Assembly (NCBI RefSeq): GCF_900113185.1 | Contig: NZ_FOZD01000001.1 | Span: forward strand, 682,001-746,000 | Direction of reading: 5' to 3' | Source of the DNA: Agromyces sp. CF514 | GTDB lineage: Bacteria; Actinomycetota; Actinomycetes; Actinomycetales; Microbacteriaceae | DNA: 64,000 bases | Translations under genes and position numbers: made by a program | The notes under the pieces: model-generated | The model's database searches: none | Told to the model about the DNA's origin: nothing | Seen by the model: only the letters and a program-made list of their open reading frames with translations | In this document: one piece after another, positions 54,205 through 62,644 of the stretch | How positions within the stretch are numbered: the stretch's first letter is position 1 | Layout of the letters: every line of letters starts with the position of its first letter

Positions 54205-56862
54205 TCACTCCGCTCCGAGGGCCTCGCGCATCGAGCGGTAGCCCTCCTCGGCGCGGCGTGCCGCGATGACGTCGCCGGCGCGATCGTGCATCGCGACGAG
54301 CGTGCGCCAGGAGTCGTCGAGCCATGGGTCGATCTCGACCGCTCGCCTGGCCATCGCGACGGCGGCGTGCTGATCGCCGAAGTGGGAGTGCAGGTGCGCG
54401 AGCGAGGAGGCCGCCTCGCCCGCGCGGTGCCGGTACCGCTCGCGTGCGCCCACGGCCCACTCGGCGGGACCGTCCTCGGGCAGCACGTCGCCGCGGTACA
54501 GGTCGATCGCGGACACGAGGCGGTCTCGGGCGATGCCGGGTTCGCGTCGGGCCTTGGCGATCGCCGCCTCGCTCAGGTGCTCGTCGAAATCCGCGAGGTC
54601 GCAGTCCCGGTTCGCGGCGATGCCGAGCCGGTACGCCTCGCCGACGCGTTCGACGATGCCGCCCTGCCGTCCGGACGCCGGCAGCATGCGGCGCAGGCTC
54701 GACACGCTCACGTGCAGCGCGTGCAGTGCGGACTCGCTGCCGAGGTCGGTCCAGAGCAGGTCGGCGATGTGCTCGCGGTGCAGGGGCGCACCCGCGTTGA
54801 GGGCGAGCATGCGCAGCAGCATGCGCGCCTGGGGGCGCACGAGCCGGAGGTCGGCGTCGACGCCGTCGAGCTGCAGCCGGAACCCTCCGAAGCACGCCAC
54901 GGCGACGCGCACGCCGGCCCGTTCGGCCGTCTCGACGCGAGGCCTGGGTCGCCGGGGCAGGGCGAACGGCAACCTGGGCAGGCCGGTCTCGATCGCGGCA
55001 CGGCGCGCGGTCGCCGCGCGGCCGGCCGCCGCGGCGGGATCGGCCGTGCGCAGCGCGACGGCTGCTTCGAGCAGGGCCCGCGGTCCGGGCATCCGGAGGG
55101 TGATCGTGGCGGCATCGAGCGCCGCGATGAGGTCGGGCGCGCGCGGGCTGCCGGTGATCGCCGCCCCGACGGCGGCCATCCCACGGCACCAGGTCGCGGC
55201 ATCCGTGAACCCGAACCGTTCGCAGCGGTCGGCGAACTCGATCGTGCGATCGATCTCGAAGATCCCTCGGCGGAAGCGGTCGAGCACGTCGATCGCGCTC
55301 ACGGCGCAGGCGCCGACGCTGTCGCCGCGCGCCTCGAACTGGTCGACGACCTGGCTCACCGTGCCCCGCTCGGGAACCGTCGTGAGCGCCGCGATCGCGC
55401 CGCGCGCCAGGCGTGCCAGGCCGCCGAGCCCGTATTCGACGCACTGGCGCTCGAGTGCGAGCAGCCCGTCGAGCGTCTCGGCGGAGCCGGCGGTGGGCGC
55501 CCGCACCACGAGCAGCACGAGCCTGGCCCGGCACCGGTCGGCCCCGGCCTCGGCAGTGCGTGCCGCGCGACGAAGCAGCGGCACCGAACCGGCCAGGTCG
55601 CCGCGGCCGATGCGCTCGGCCGCATCTGCGAGCAGGGGGCGCCGGGGGGTGGACCCGGGGAGCCTGCGTTGGGCGGAGGTCGGGGCGCCGCGACCCGGCG
55701 CCCCGACGCCGCCCGTGTCGTTCGCTTCGACCCCGGTCGCCTCGGTCGCACCCGTCGGGACGAGCCGGTCGTCGCTCGCGGCCTGAGCCAGTGCGGCGGC
55801 GATGCCCGCCGACCGGCGGGCGAGGCGTGCTGGCGGCCGTTCGACCCAGAGCATCGCGGCGTGGCGTGCGTCGGGGTCGGCCTGCAGCAGATCCTCGAGC
55901 TCGTTCCAGGCCCGACCGGCGGCGAGCGCATCGGCGGCCTCCGGCCCGGCGCCCTCGTCGAGCAGCACGTCGACCGCGGCTCGCACCGCGCGCGTGCGCG
56001 CCGGCGGGTCCATGCCGTGCAGCAGGTGGCGCCGCAGCATCGGCGGCAGGGCCCTTCGGCCGCCGTCCCGGCGAGTGTGCATCACGACGCCGGCATCCAG
56101 TGCGGCGAGCAACTCGGCGGCGCCCTCGTGGCCGAGCACGCTCGAGGTCCGCGCCAGGTCGAGCTGCGGCAGCGGGCTCGTCGCCGTCAGCGCGTCCACG
56201 AGCGACTGCGGCAGGTCGGCGAGCACCTCCTCGAGCCAACCGGCGGCGATGTCGCCCTCGACCGCGTCGCCGAGCCACGCGTCGAGCTCCTCGTCGGTCT
56301 CCGCCTCGGCGGAGACCGCGAGCTCGCGGACCAGGCGCGCCCACCCGGCCGTCTCGTGGCGCACCCGCGAGCCGATCTCGGGGTCGATGCGGCGCCCGCA
56401 GACCGAACGGAATACAGCCGCGACGTCGGGCAGCCGCAGCGCCAGCGCCGACGCGGGCACCACGGAGTCCCGGTCGATCGCGAACGTCGGCGGCCGACGC
56501 GACACGACGATCAGCCGATCCAGGTCGGATGCCGCGACGAACTCCTCCAGCACGGACTCCGCCGCCGTGCCGATGAGGTGCTGCGCGTCGTCGACCGCGA
56601 GGGTGCCCCTCGAGATCGCCGCGGCGTCGAGCAGTGCCCGACGGGCGACCTCCGGATCGGCCCACTCCCGAGCCGCGGCGACCAGCGCCCCATCGGCTTC
56701 GAGGACGAGCCGGCGGGCGAGCGTCGACTTCCCGCTGCCGGGCGCACCCGTCACGAAGGTCACATCGCGTGGACTCAGCGTCGAGGCGGACCGTCCTGAA
56801 GACGGACGAGCCGATTCCGCGGGTCCACGCGCCGGGCCTGAATCGCGCACGGACGTTGCCAT
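54205..56862 (-). CDS. BTAD (SARP/AfsR-like) regulator with AAA-type P-loop domain
   Basis: 885 residues from ATG 56862 (a TTG at 56883 or GTG at 56871 would add three to seven). An N-terminal STAND-type ATPase begins with GAPGSGKST (39-47) and a DD acidic pair (LAVDDAQHL). A middle part of TPR-like helices leads to a winged-helix DNA-binding domain (about 650-735: RLVRPQARMLLRMLALNAGA) and a BTAD domain (about 745-885). Such large regulators act as signal-responsive activators. It is convergent to the injection genes, and 11-base direct repeats at 27231-27259 are a possible binding site. Confidence 0.87.
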   Translation of the reverse strand: MATSVRDSGPARGPAESARPSSGRSASTLSPRDVTFVTGAPGSGKSTLARRLVLEADGALVAAAREWADPEVARRALLDAAAISRGTLAVDDAQHLIGTAAESVLEEFVAASDLDRLIVVSRRPPTFAIDRDSVVPASALALRLPDVAAVFRSVCGRRIDPEIGSRVRHETAGWARLVRELAVSAEAETDEELDAWLGDAVEGDIAAGWLEEVLADLPQSLVDALTATSPLPQLDLARTSSVLGHEGAAELLAALDAGVVMHTRRDGGRRALPPMLRRHLLHGMDPPARTRAVRAAVDVLLDEGAGPEAADALAAGRAWNELEDLLQADPDARHAAMLWVERPPARLARRSAGIAAALAQAASDDRLVPTGATEATGVEANDTGGVGAPGRGAPTSAQRRLPGSTPRRPLLADAAERIGRGDLAGSVPLLRRAARTAEAGADRCRARLVLLVVRAPTAGSAETLDGLLALERQCVEYGLGGLARLARGAIAALTTVPERGTVSQVVDQFEARGDSVGACAVSAIDVLDRFRRGIFEIDRTIEFADRCERFGFTDAATWCRGMAAVGAAITGSPRAPDLIAALDAATITLRMPGPRALLEAAVALRTADPAAAAGRAATARRAAIETGLPRLPFALPRRPRPRVETAERAGVRVAVACFGGFRLQLDGVDADLRLVRPQARMLLRMLALNAGAPLHREHIADLLWTDLGSESALHALHVSVSSLRRMLPASGRQGGIVERVGEAYRLGIAANRDCDLADFDEHLSEAAIAKARREPGIARDRLVSAIDLYRGDVLPEDGPAEWAVGARERYRHRAGEAASSLAHLHSHFGDQHAAVAMARRAVEIDPWLDDSWRTLVAMHDRAGDVIAARRAEEGYRSMREALGAE

Positions 56863-57033
56863 CGAGAACACCGTCACCCCCAATTGACGGACCGCTCGGG
56901 AATGCGACGAGGCTACCGCTCGCCCGGATCATCCGGAATCGGTGGCAGCCCTGATCAGGACGACCGGAATGGCCCCAGTTCGGGGGTCCGGCCGGCCGGA
57001 TGGCACGCCCATGACGGGCTCGGGCGGCCTCGG

Positions 57034-57063
57034 TTCGGAACATGGCCCGGGAGGTGATATTCT
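57034..57063 (+). promoter_or_regulatory. Possible promoter of the tRNA-Thr/tRNA-Met genes
   Basis: TATTCT (57058-57063) is a good -10 box, with a weak TTCGGA (57034-57039) 18 bases upstream. The start would fall about 20 bases before tRNA-Thr. The 205-base gap to the BTAD regulator gene holds no other clear element. Confidence 0.45.
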
Positions 57064-57088
57064 CTTCAGGTTGCCGAGTACGGCACAC

Positions 57089-57160
<72 letters not shown>

Positions 57161-57206
57161 CGGTTTTCTCGGTTCGGCTTCGCGGCAGGGCCGGTGAAGC
57201 CTTCCC

Positions 57207-57280
57207 GGCGGGGTAGCTCAGGTGGTTAGAGCACACGGCTCATAATCGTGGTGTCGCGGGTTCGAGTCCCGCCCTCGCTA
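57207..57280 (+). tRNA. tRNA-Met (anticodon CAT)
   Basis: A 74-base cloverleaf. The acceptor GGCGGGG (57207-57213) pairs with CCTCGCT (57273-57279) through two G-U wobbles, followed by discriminator A. The anticodon loop is CTCATAA. The first pair is G-U and not the C-A mismatch of initiator tRNA, and the anticodon stem lacks the three G-C pairs, so it is the elongator form. Confidence 0.94.
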
Positions 57281-57285
57281 CAACA

Positions 57286-57322
57286 GGCCCGGACTTCAGC
57301 AGAAGTTCCGGGCCGTTCTTGT
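57286..57322 (+). terminator. Terminator after tRNA-Met
   Basis: GGCCCGGACTTC (57286-57297) pairs with GAAGTTCCGGGCC (57302-57314) with one bulged T, loop AGCA, followed by GTTCTTGT. This is the strongest intrinsic terminator of the window. Confidence 0.85.
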
Positions 57323-57397
57323 CTGACATCGCGGATCGGGTCTGACGTCGCGGATCGGGTCCGGCATCGCGGATCGCGTCCGTCGTCGCGGCATCCG
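57322..57397 (+). repeat. Four 19-bp tandem repeats
   Basis: Units start at 57322, 57341, 57360 and 57379, each near TCTGACATCGCGGATCGGG. Copies one and two differ at one base, and the fourth is most diverged and merges with the reversed 18-mer GGGCGAGCGGATGCCGCG at 57387-57404. The array lies between the tRNA-Met terminator and the persulfide operon. Confidence 0.8.
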
Positions 57398-57404
57398 CTC
57401 GCCC
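57387..57404. repeat. Third exact copy (reversed) of the dispersed 18-mer
   Basis: CGCGGCATCCGCTCGCCC is the exact reverse complement of the sequence at 13819-13836 and 23012-23029. All three copies lie between genes. Confidence 0.6.
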
Positions 57405-57495
57405 GACTCCGTTCGAGCTCGCGCACGCGCCCGAACCGTCGCGCTCCGCGGCCCCGCCGCGCACGGGTGAAGCACGGCTCCCAGCACTCGATCAG

Positions 57496-57510
57496 ATACC
57501 CCCGGGGTAT
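57496..57510. promoter_or_regulatory. CsoR/CstR-type operator
   Basis: ATACCCCCGGGGTAT is a 15-base palindrome with the G/C-rich core typical of CsoR-family operators. It lies 56 bases upstream of the Cys-rich mini-protein start, and the family repressor is the third gene of the operon, so autoregulation is likely. Confidence 0.8.
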
Positions 57511-57565
57511 TCTTCTCGAGCGGGTCCGAGGCGATCGGACCCGCTTTCGAGAAGGAGCGAACCCT

Positions 57566-57733
57566 ATGTGCAGCGCCATCATCTGTCGAACCTGCGGCAA
57601 GACGACCTGGGCCGGATGCGGCCAACATGTCGAAGAGGCCCTGCACGGGGTTCCGCAGGCTGATCGCTGCAACGGCCACGAGGACGATGCCGAAGCGAAG
57701 CCCGGCCTGTTCGCCCGGATCCTCGGGCGCTGA
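57566..57733 (+). CDS. Cys-rich mini-protein of the persulfide operon
   Basis: 55 residues from ATG 57566 with GAAGGAG at 57551-57557. It starts MCSAIICRTCGKTTWAGCGQ and has five Cys within 40 residues (a zinc-ribbon-like set C2, C7, C10, C18, C34) plus His residues, then a short C-terminal LFARILGR. Such small proteins commonly precede rhodanese genes in actinobacteria; they may bind a metal or carry sulfur. The next gene starts two bases after its stop codon. Confidence 0.78.
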   Translation: MCSAIICRTCGKTTWAGCGQHVEEALHGVPQADRCNGHEDDAEAKPGLFARILGR

Positions 57734-57734
57734 C

Positions 57735-59495
57735 GTGAGCGTGGAACCCGTGCGCTCCGTGGACCCGGCACGGCCACGACGTACCGTCATCGTCGGCGGG
57801 GTCGCCGGGGGGATGTCGGCGGCCACGCGCCTGCGCCGCCTCGACGCCGAGCGCGAGATCGTCGTGCTCGAGCGCAGCGGCGCCGTGTCGTACGCGAACT
57901 GCGGCCTGCCCTACCACCTCGGCGGGGCGATCCCCGATCGCGGCGCGCTCGAGCTGCAGACGCCCGACGGGCTGCGGGCCCGCTTCGGACTCGACGTGCG
58001 CGTGCTCACCGAGGCCGTGGCGATCGATCCCGACGCGCAGACCGTCGAGGCCCGCGATCTCCGTACCGGCGCCATCGAGCACCTCGCCTACGACGAGCTC
58101 GTACTCGCGCCGGGGGCTTCGCCCCGCCGACCCGCGTCGATCGCGTCCGGCGCCCGGGTCGAATCCCTGCGCACGCTCGACGACCTCGATCGCATCGCGG
58201 GCGCGGTCGACGCACTCGCGCCCGGCGCGCCCGTCGTCGTGATCGGCGCGGGCCACCTCGGCATCGAGATCGCCGACAACCTGCATCAGCGCGGGCTGGC
58301 GGTCACCGTCGTGCAGCGCGGCACGCACCTCCTGCCCGTGCTCGACGCCGAGATGACCGCGCCGCTCGCCGACCACCTGCTCGGACTCGGCATCGACGTG
58401 CGCCTCGGCGTGGGCGTCGCCGAGGTGGGAGCGGACGAGGTCCGCCTCGCCACCGGTCTCCGGCTGCCCGCCGAGCTCGTGATCGCCGCGATGGGCGCCG
58501 AGCCCGAGACCGCGCTCGCCCGCGGCGCCGGCATCGGCATCGGCGCGTCTGGCGGCATCGCCGTCGACGGGCTGCACCGAACCGGCATCCCGAACGTCTT
58601 CGCGATCGGCGACGCCGCCGAGAAGGTCGACGCGATCGATCTCGTCTCGCGACCCGTCGCGCTCGCGGGCCTCGCCAACCGCCACGGGCGGCACGTCGCC
58701 GACATCATCGCGGGTCGCGACGCGACTCCGGCCCGTCCAGCCCTCGGCACCTCGATCGTCGACGTCGCGGGCATCACGGCCGCATCGGTCGGGTGGAACG
58801 AGCAGGTCGCGCGCTCGCGCGGCCGCGACGTGCGCGTGCTGCACTCCCACCCCCTCTCGCACGCCGGCTACTACCCGGGTGCCCGACCGATGTCGCTGAA
58901 GCTCGTCGTCGACGCGGCCGACGACCGGATCCTCGGCGCGCAGGCCGTCGGCACCGACGGCGTCGCCCGCCGCATCGACGTCATCGCGGTCGCCATGAGC
59001 GCAGGGATGCGCGCCTCGGCGCTCGCCGACCTCGAGCTCGCCTACGCGCCGCAGTACGGCAGCGCCAAGGACCCGGTCAACCAGCTCGGCTACCTCGCCC
59101 GCAATCGGGCGTCGGGCGGCGACCGCACGATCCAGTGGCACGAACTCGACGCCGCGGTCTCCGACGGTGCCGTGCTCCTCGACGTGCGCGCGAAGGCCCA
59201 GCTCGACGAGGGCCTCATCCCGGGTGCGGCGTGGATCCCCGTCGAAGAGCTGCGGTCGCGCCATGCCGAGTTCGCCGGACGCCCGATCGTCGTGCACTGC
59301 CGGGTCGGCCAGGGTGCCCACACCGCGGCGCGGCTGCTCGCCGAGCTCGGCCACGACGTGCGCAATCTCGACGGCGGATACCTCACCTGGCGCGACGGCA
59401 TGCGCGCCATCGCCCTCGCCGACGACGGCGCGGACGGCCGACGGGCGGGCATCGAGGGCACCGCCTCCGATCTGGACGAGCGGAGCGCGGCGTGA
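57735..59495 (+). CDS. CoA-disulfide/persulfide reductase fused to rhodanese
   Basis: 586 residues from GTG 57735. The flavoprotein part has the FAD motif VIVGGVAGG, the active Cys C56 in YANCGLPYH (single-cysteine CoA-disulfide-reductase type), an NAD(P)H motif VIGAGHLGIEIA, and the FAD-binding IPNVFAIGDAAE. The C-terminal rhodanese domain has its catalytic C522 in VVHCRVGQG. Enzymes of this fusion reduce polysulfides or CoA-persulfide with NADH, so the operon probably clears reactive sulfur. It overlaps the repressor gene by four bases. Confidence 0.92.
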   Translation: MSVEPVRSVDPARPRRTVIVGGVAGGMSAATRLRRLDAEREIVVLERSGAVSYANCGLPYHLGGAIPDRGALELQTPDGLRARFGLDVRVLTEAVAIDPDAQTVEARDLRTGAIEHLAYDELVLAPGASPRRPASIASGARVESLRTLDDLDRIAGAVDALAPGAPVVVIGAGHLGIEIADNLHQRGLAVTVVQRGTHLLPVLDAEMTAPLADHLLGLGIDVRLGVGVAEVGADEVRLATGLRLPAELVIAAMGAEPETALARGAGIGIGASGGIAVDGLHRTGIPNVFAIGDAAEKVDAIDLVSRPVALAGLANRHGRHVADIIAGRDATPARPALGTSIVDVAGITAASVGWNEQVARSRGRDVRVLHSHPLSHAGYYPGARPMSLKLVVDAADDRILGAQAVGTDGVARRIDVIAVAMSAGMRASALADLELAYAPQYGSAKDPVNQLGYLARNRASGGDRTIQWHELDAAVSDGAVLLDVRAKAQLDEGLIPGAAWIPVEELRSRHAEFAGRPIVVHCRVGQGAHTAARLLAELGHDVRNLDGGYLTWRDGMRAIALADDGADGRRAGIEGTASDLDERSAA

Positions 59496-59767
59496 GCGTC
59501 GTCCAGGATCCCGAGGCCGCGCGTCGCATCGTGAACCGGCTCAAGCGGGCCAGGGGCCAGCTCGACGCCGTCATCTCGGCGGCCGAGTCGGGCGAGGACT
59601 GCCAGACCGTCGTCACGCGGCTCGCGACCGTGTCGGGCGCGCTCGACAAGGCCGGGTTCGCGATCATCTCGCAGGCCATGCAGGAGTGCCTGCGCCCCGA
59701 GACCGACGAGCGCGTGCGGCGGGCGCGGATCGAAGAACTCGAGACGCTCTTCCTCCGGCTCAGCTGA
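59492..59767 (+). CDS. CstR-like CsoR-family repressor
   Basis: 91 residues from GTG 59492. The all-helical CsoR fold is shown by RRIVNRLKRARGQLDAVISA and the pair C37 and C66, spaced 29 residues apart as in CsoR and CstR. The copper-ligand His four residues before the second Cys is absent (A62), which favours a persulfide sensor (CstR type) rather than a copper sensor. It should bind the palindrome at 57496-57510 and release it when the two cysteines form a di- or polysulfide link. Confidence 0.88.
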   Translation: MSVVQDPEAARRIVNRLKRARGQLDAVISAAESGEDCQTVVTRLATVSGALDKAGFAIISQAMQECLRPETDERVRRARIEELETLFLRLS

Positions 59768-59827
59768 GGCCGGGGAGCGCCTCGGGGAACGGCGACCGCG
59801 CATCGCGCGGTCGCCGTTCCTGCGACG

Positions 59828-60622
59828 TCACGGACTGACGTAGGTCTGCCGCTGGATCGTCGGCTGCGGGGGCACCGCCGGCAGCCAGTTCGGCTCCTCG
59901 TCGGGGAACTCGTCGTCGGGGAGGTCCTGCGACGGGGGGAACGCCGAATCCTCCGACGCCGCGGCGCCCGGTGCGGACGCATCCGCGACCTCGGGATGCG
60001 GCAGCGTGCCGAGGCGATCGACCTGCTCCGTCAGTGCATCGAGCACCGAGCGCAACTGGATCTGCGCGACCTGCGCGTAGGTGCGCACGAACTCGATCTC
60101 GGGCATCGACGGCAGCGCGATGCTCCCCGTCGCCGTGGTCGGCTCTGCGGCTGCCGAGGCGGCCGAGGCGGCCGAGGCCGCCGCGGCAGCGTTCGCGTTG
60201 CGCTCCTGCGTCTCGCGGTACTGCGTGCGTGCCGTGAGCACGAGGTCGCGCGCGTACGCCTCGGCGTCGGCGACCGCCTTGTCGGCGATCATCTGGGCCT
60301 GCGAGAGCAGGCCGACGGCGCCGAGCGCGACCTCGTTCTCGAGGTCGGCGGTGTCGGTGCTCCTGAGCCTCGTGTTCTCGGCTCGGAGCTCGGCGAGCGC
60401 CCGACGGTCCTCGTCGAGCGCCGCGTGGACCTCGGCGATCGTCTGAGCGAGATCGGCCACGAACGCGTCCACCTCGGCCCGGTCGTATCCGCCGATCGGC
60501 CTCGTCGCGAAGGTCACGTCGCCACGCTCGGGCAGGCGCGAGACGGCGGCCACGAGGCCGCCTTCGGGAGCCGGCGGGCGGGGGATCTGCAGGTCTTCCT
60601 CTTCGTCTTCCCACATGGTCAT
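59828..60622 (-). CDS. DivIVA-domain protein
   Basis: 264 residues from ATG 60622 with GGGAAG a few bases upstream. The DivIVA start (VTFATRPIGGYDRAEVDAFV) appears near residue 35, followed by a coiled coil (about 60-125), an Ala-rich patch and a disordered acidic tail ending PTIQRQTYVSP. DivIVA proteins mark curved membrane and recruit growth or division factors. Its start overlaps the stop of the reductase-globin gene as ATGA, an unusual operon partner. An in-frame extension runs back into that gene and is not used. Confidence 0.82.
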   Translation of the reverse strand: MTMWEDEEEDLQIPRPPAPEGGLVAAVSRLPERGDVTFATRPIGGYDRAEVDAFVADLAQTIAEVHAALDEDRRALAELRAENTRLRSTDTADLENEVALGAVGLLSQAQMIADKAVADAEAYARDLVLTARTQYRETQERNANAAAAASAASAASAAAEPTTATGSIALPSMPEIEFVRTYAQVAQIQLRSVLDALTEQVDRLGTLPHPEVADASAPGAAASEDSAFPPSQDLPDDEFPDEEPNWLPAVPPQPTIQRQTYVSP

Positions 60623-61812
60623 CGGGTACTTCCCATCGGTTGTTCGGCCAGCGACGACGGCTGCACGGCCGCGGCCGACTGGCCCTCCTCGAGGTTGGCG
60701 AACCGCTCGAACCGGATGTCGGGCGCGGGCACGCCCAGATCCCGGAGCGCGGCGGCCGCATGGCGCACCATCGACGCCGACCCGCACACGATGGCCAGCG
60801 CGCCGGGCGAGACCCCGAGCTCGGTGACCGCGTCGCCCACCAGGCCCTTGCGACCCGGGTAGCTGGGGTCGTCGGAGACGACGGGCGTGTAGTCGAACCA
60901 CGGGCGACCGCTCAGGCTCTGCATGAGACGGTGCTCGTACAGGTTCCACGGAACCCGTGCGCCGTGGAACAGGTGCACCCGCGGTGCGGATCCGGTCGCC
61001 TGCCACTGGAGGTCGATCCGCTCGAGATGGGCCCGGAGCGGAGCCAGGCCGGTTCCGCCGGCGATCATGACGAGATCGCGACCGCGGTCGGCCTCGTCGA
61101 GGGTCAGCTCCTGGCCGACCGCGGAGCCGAGGCGCAGCACGTCTCCCACCTTCAGGCGCCGCACGACGGCGCTCGAGACCTGTCCGCCCGGAACGAGCTG
61201 CACGTGGAACTCGATCGTGCCGTCGGCCCGCGGCGCGTTCGCCGGGCTGAAGTAGCGCCACATCCGCGGGGTGTAGGGCGTCTCGACTGCGAACGACTGG
61301 CCCGGTTCGAACACGAGCTCGGGCTCGGGGCGCACGTGTACGACCGCGATGTCCATGCTGCGGCGCTCGACGCCGATGACGTGGCCCTCCCATGCGGGCG
61401 GGCTGCTCAGCTCCGATTCCTCGGCGGCCTGCACCATCGCGGTCGCGATGACGCCGTACGCCGCCGCCCAGTCGGCGGCGAGTTCGGGAGTCCAGAGTTC
61501 GCCGAGGAAGTGCTTCAGCGTGGTGAGCAGCGAGAGCCCGACCGCGTCGTAGTGCTCGGCGATGACCTCGAATCGCCGGTGATCGCGGCCGAGCTGCTGG
61601 ATGAACGCGGTCACCTCATCGAGCTGGTCGACGTTGGACACGATGCGTCCGAGCGCGCCGACGAGCCGGTCGCGCTGGGTGGCCATCGCGACCGGGAACA
61701 TCGCCCGCAGCTCGGGGTGCGTGTAGAAGAGGTGCGAGTAGAAGAAGAGCGGCACCTCGTCGCCGAGCGTCTCGGCCAGCGACCAGGTGTGCTTCAGCGC
61801 GGCGGTGTCCAC
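60619..61812 (-). CDS. Globin/FAD-reductase fusion (flavohaemoglobin-like)
   Basis: 397 residues from GTG 61812. The N-terminal globin (about 1-140) has the probable proximal His in LGRDHRRFEVI, then a ferredoxin-reductase module with the flavin-binding RYFSPANAP motif and an NAD site VMIAGGTGLAPLRAHL. The usual function is nitric oxide dioxygenation, with NADH as donor. Canonical haem-pocket residues are only partly recognisable, so a divergent (type II) member is possible. It lies four bases after the truncated globin gene and overlaps the DivIVA gene. Confidence 0.83.
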   Translation of the reverse strand: MDTAALKHTWSLAETLGDEVPLFFYSHLFYTHPELRAMFPVAMATQRDRLVGALGRIVSNVDQLDEVTAFIQQLGRDHRRFEVIAEHYDAVGLSLLTTLKHFLGELWTPELAADWAAAYGVIATAMVQAAEESELSSPPAWEGHVIGVERRSMDIAVVHVRPEPELVFEPGQSFAVETPYTPRMWRYFSPANAPRADGTIEFHVQLVPGGQVSSAVVRRLKVGDVLRLGSAVGQELTLDEADRGRDLVMIAGGTGLAPLRAHLERIDLQWQATGSAPRVHLFHGARVPWNLYEHRLMQSLSGRPWFDYTPVVSDDPSYPGRKGLVGDAVTELGVSPGALAIVCGSASMVRHAAAALRDLGVPAPDIRFERFANLEEGQSAAAVQPSSLAEQPMGSTR

Positions 61813-61816
61813 GCCG

Positions 61817-62218
61817 TCAGGCTTGCGTCGAAGCGACCTCGACGATGTCGGGCTGGGTCGCCGCGACCGCACCCACGGTGCGGTCGATGATCTCGGACGG
61901 AACGCCGGCCTCGGTCAGTGCGGTGATCAGGTGGCCGGCGACGGCGCCGAACTCCTCGGCCGTGATGCCCATTCCGGAGTGCGCCGCGCGCAGCTCGCGC
62001 CCCTCGTAGGCGACCGGGCCGCCCATGACCTGCGACACGAGCGCGACCTGGTGCCGCTTCAGGCGCGCCATCTCGGTGCCCTCGAAGTGCTTGGCCAGCA
62101 GGTCGTCGCCGAGCACGAGCTCGTAGAACCGGTTGACGACGGCGGTGACCGCCGGTGCGCCGCCCACGGCCGCATAGTCGCTCTGGGCAGGTTCGGTCTG
62201 AAGATCGAGGGAAGTCAT
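61817..62218 (-). CDS. Group I truncated haemoglobin
   Basis: 133 residues from ATG 62218. The 2-on-2 globin pattern is present: YAAVGGAPAVTAVVNRFYEL, KRHQVALVSQVMGGPVAYEG, then the proximal His in RAAHSGMGITAEEF. Such proteins bind oxygen or nitric oxide and can protect against nitrosative stress. An in-frame upstream ATG at 62311 would add 31 residues that fall in the promoter region and is rejected. The reductase-globin gene follows after four bases, so the two may act together. Confidence 0.9.
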   Translation of the reverse strand: MTSLDLQTEPAQSDYAAVGGAPAVTAVVNRFYELVLGDDLLAKHFEGTEMARLKRHQVALVSQVMGGPVAYEGRELRAAHSGMGITAEEFGAVAGHLITALTEAGVPSEIIDRTVGAVAATQPDIVEVASTQA

Positions 62219-62357
62219 GTCGGGTGTCCATTCAAGTAGGGGGGTTTCGGGACTCCCCTTTCCTAGCAGAAGGGAATCGATCAGACCAATGCTTTTCCAG
62301 GATGTCGCCACGGGCAGCGGGCCTTCGCGCGGTCGCGGTCGCGACTAGGCTGGCCGG

Positions 62358-62591
62358 ATGGAACCCGGCATTGTCTTCGCCCTCGCGTGGGCGGTGCTCG
62401 CGCTCGTCGGGGGTGTCCTGCTCGTCGTGCGACGCCGCTGGCTCGCCGACACCATCACCGCGGAGCGCCAGTCGACCGTGGCGCGAGCCGGGGCCCGCGG
62501 TCCGAGCCCGAGGGTCTTCCTGATCGTCGGGCTCGTCTTCGCCGCGATGGGCCTGTTCATCATCGTCTGGTGGGCGTCCGCCGCCCTCTGA
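62358..62591 (+). CDS. Small two-span membrane protein
   Basis: 77 residues. Two hydrophobic helices (about 3-24 and 52-72) flank a basic loop, RRRWLADTITAERQSTVARA. It resembles a small family of actinobacterial membrane proteins with no assigned role. ATG 62358 has no strong ribosome site but lies just after a TAGGCT -10-like box at 62346-62351, so it may be translated from a nearly leaderless transcript. Confidence 0.7.
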   Translation: MEPGIVFALAWAVLALVGGVLLVVRRRWLADTITAERQSTVARAGARGPSPRVFLIVGLVFAAMGLFIIVWWASAAL

Positions 62592-62644
62592 CCCGGCCGA
62601 GTCCTGAGATCGAGCCCCGAGATCGAGCCCCGAGGAGGCAGTCG

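Noticed and set aside
59828..61393. Long minus-strand frame extending the DivIVA gene by 257 codons
   Set aside because: The extension overlaps the reductase-globin gene, has Arg-rich shadow composition, and the ATG at 60622 has a ribosome site and is followed, about 30 residues in, by a recognisable DivIVA domain.
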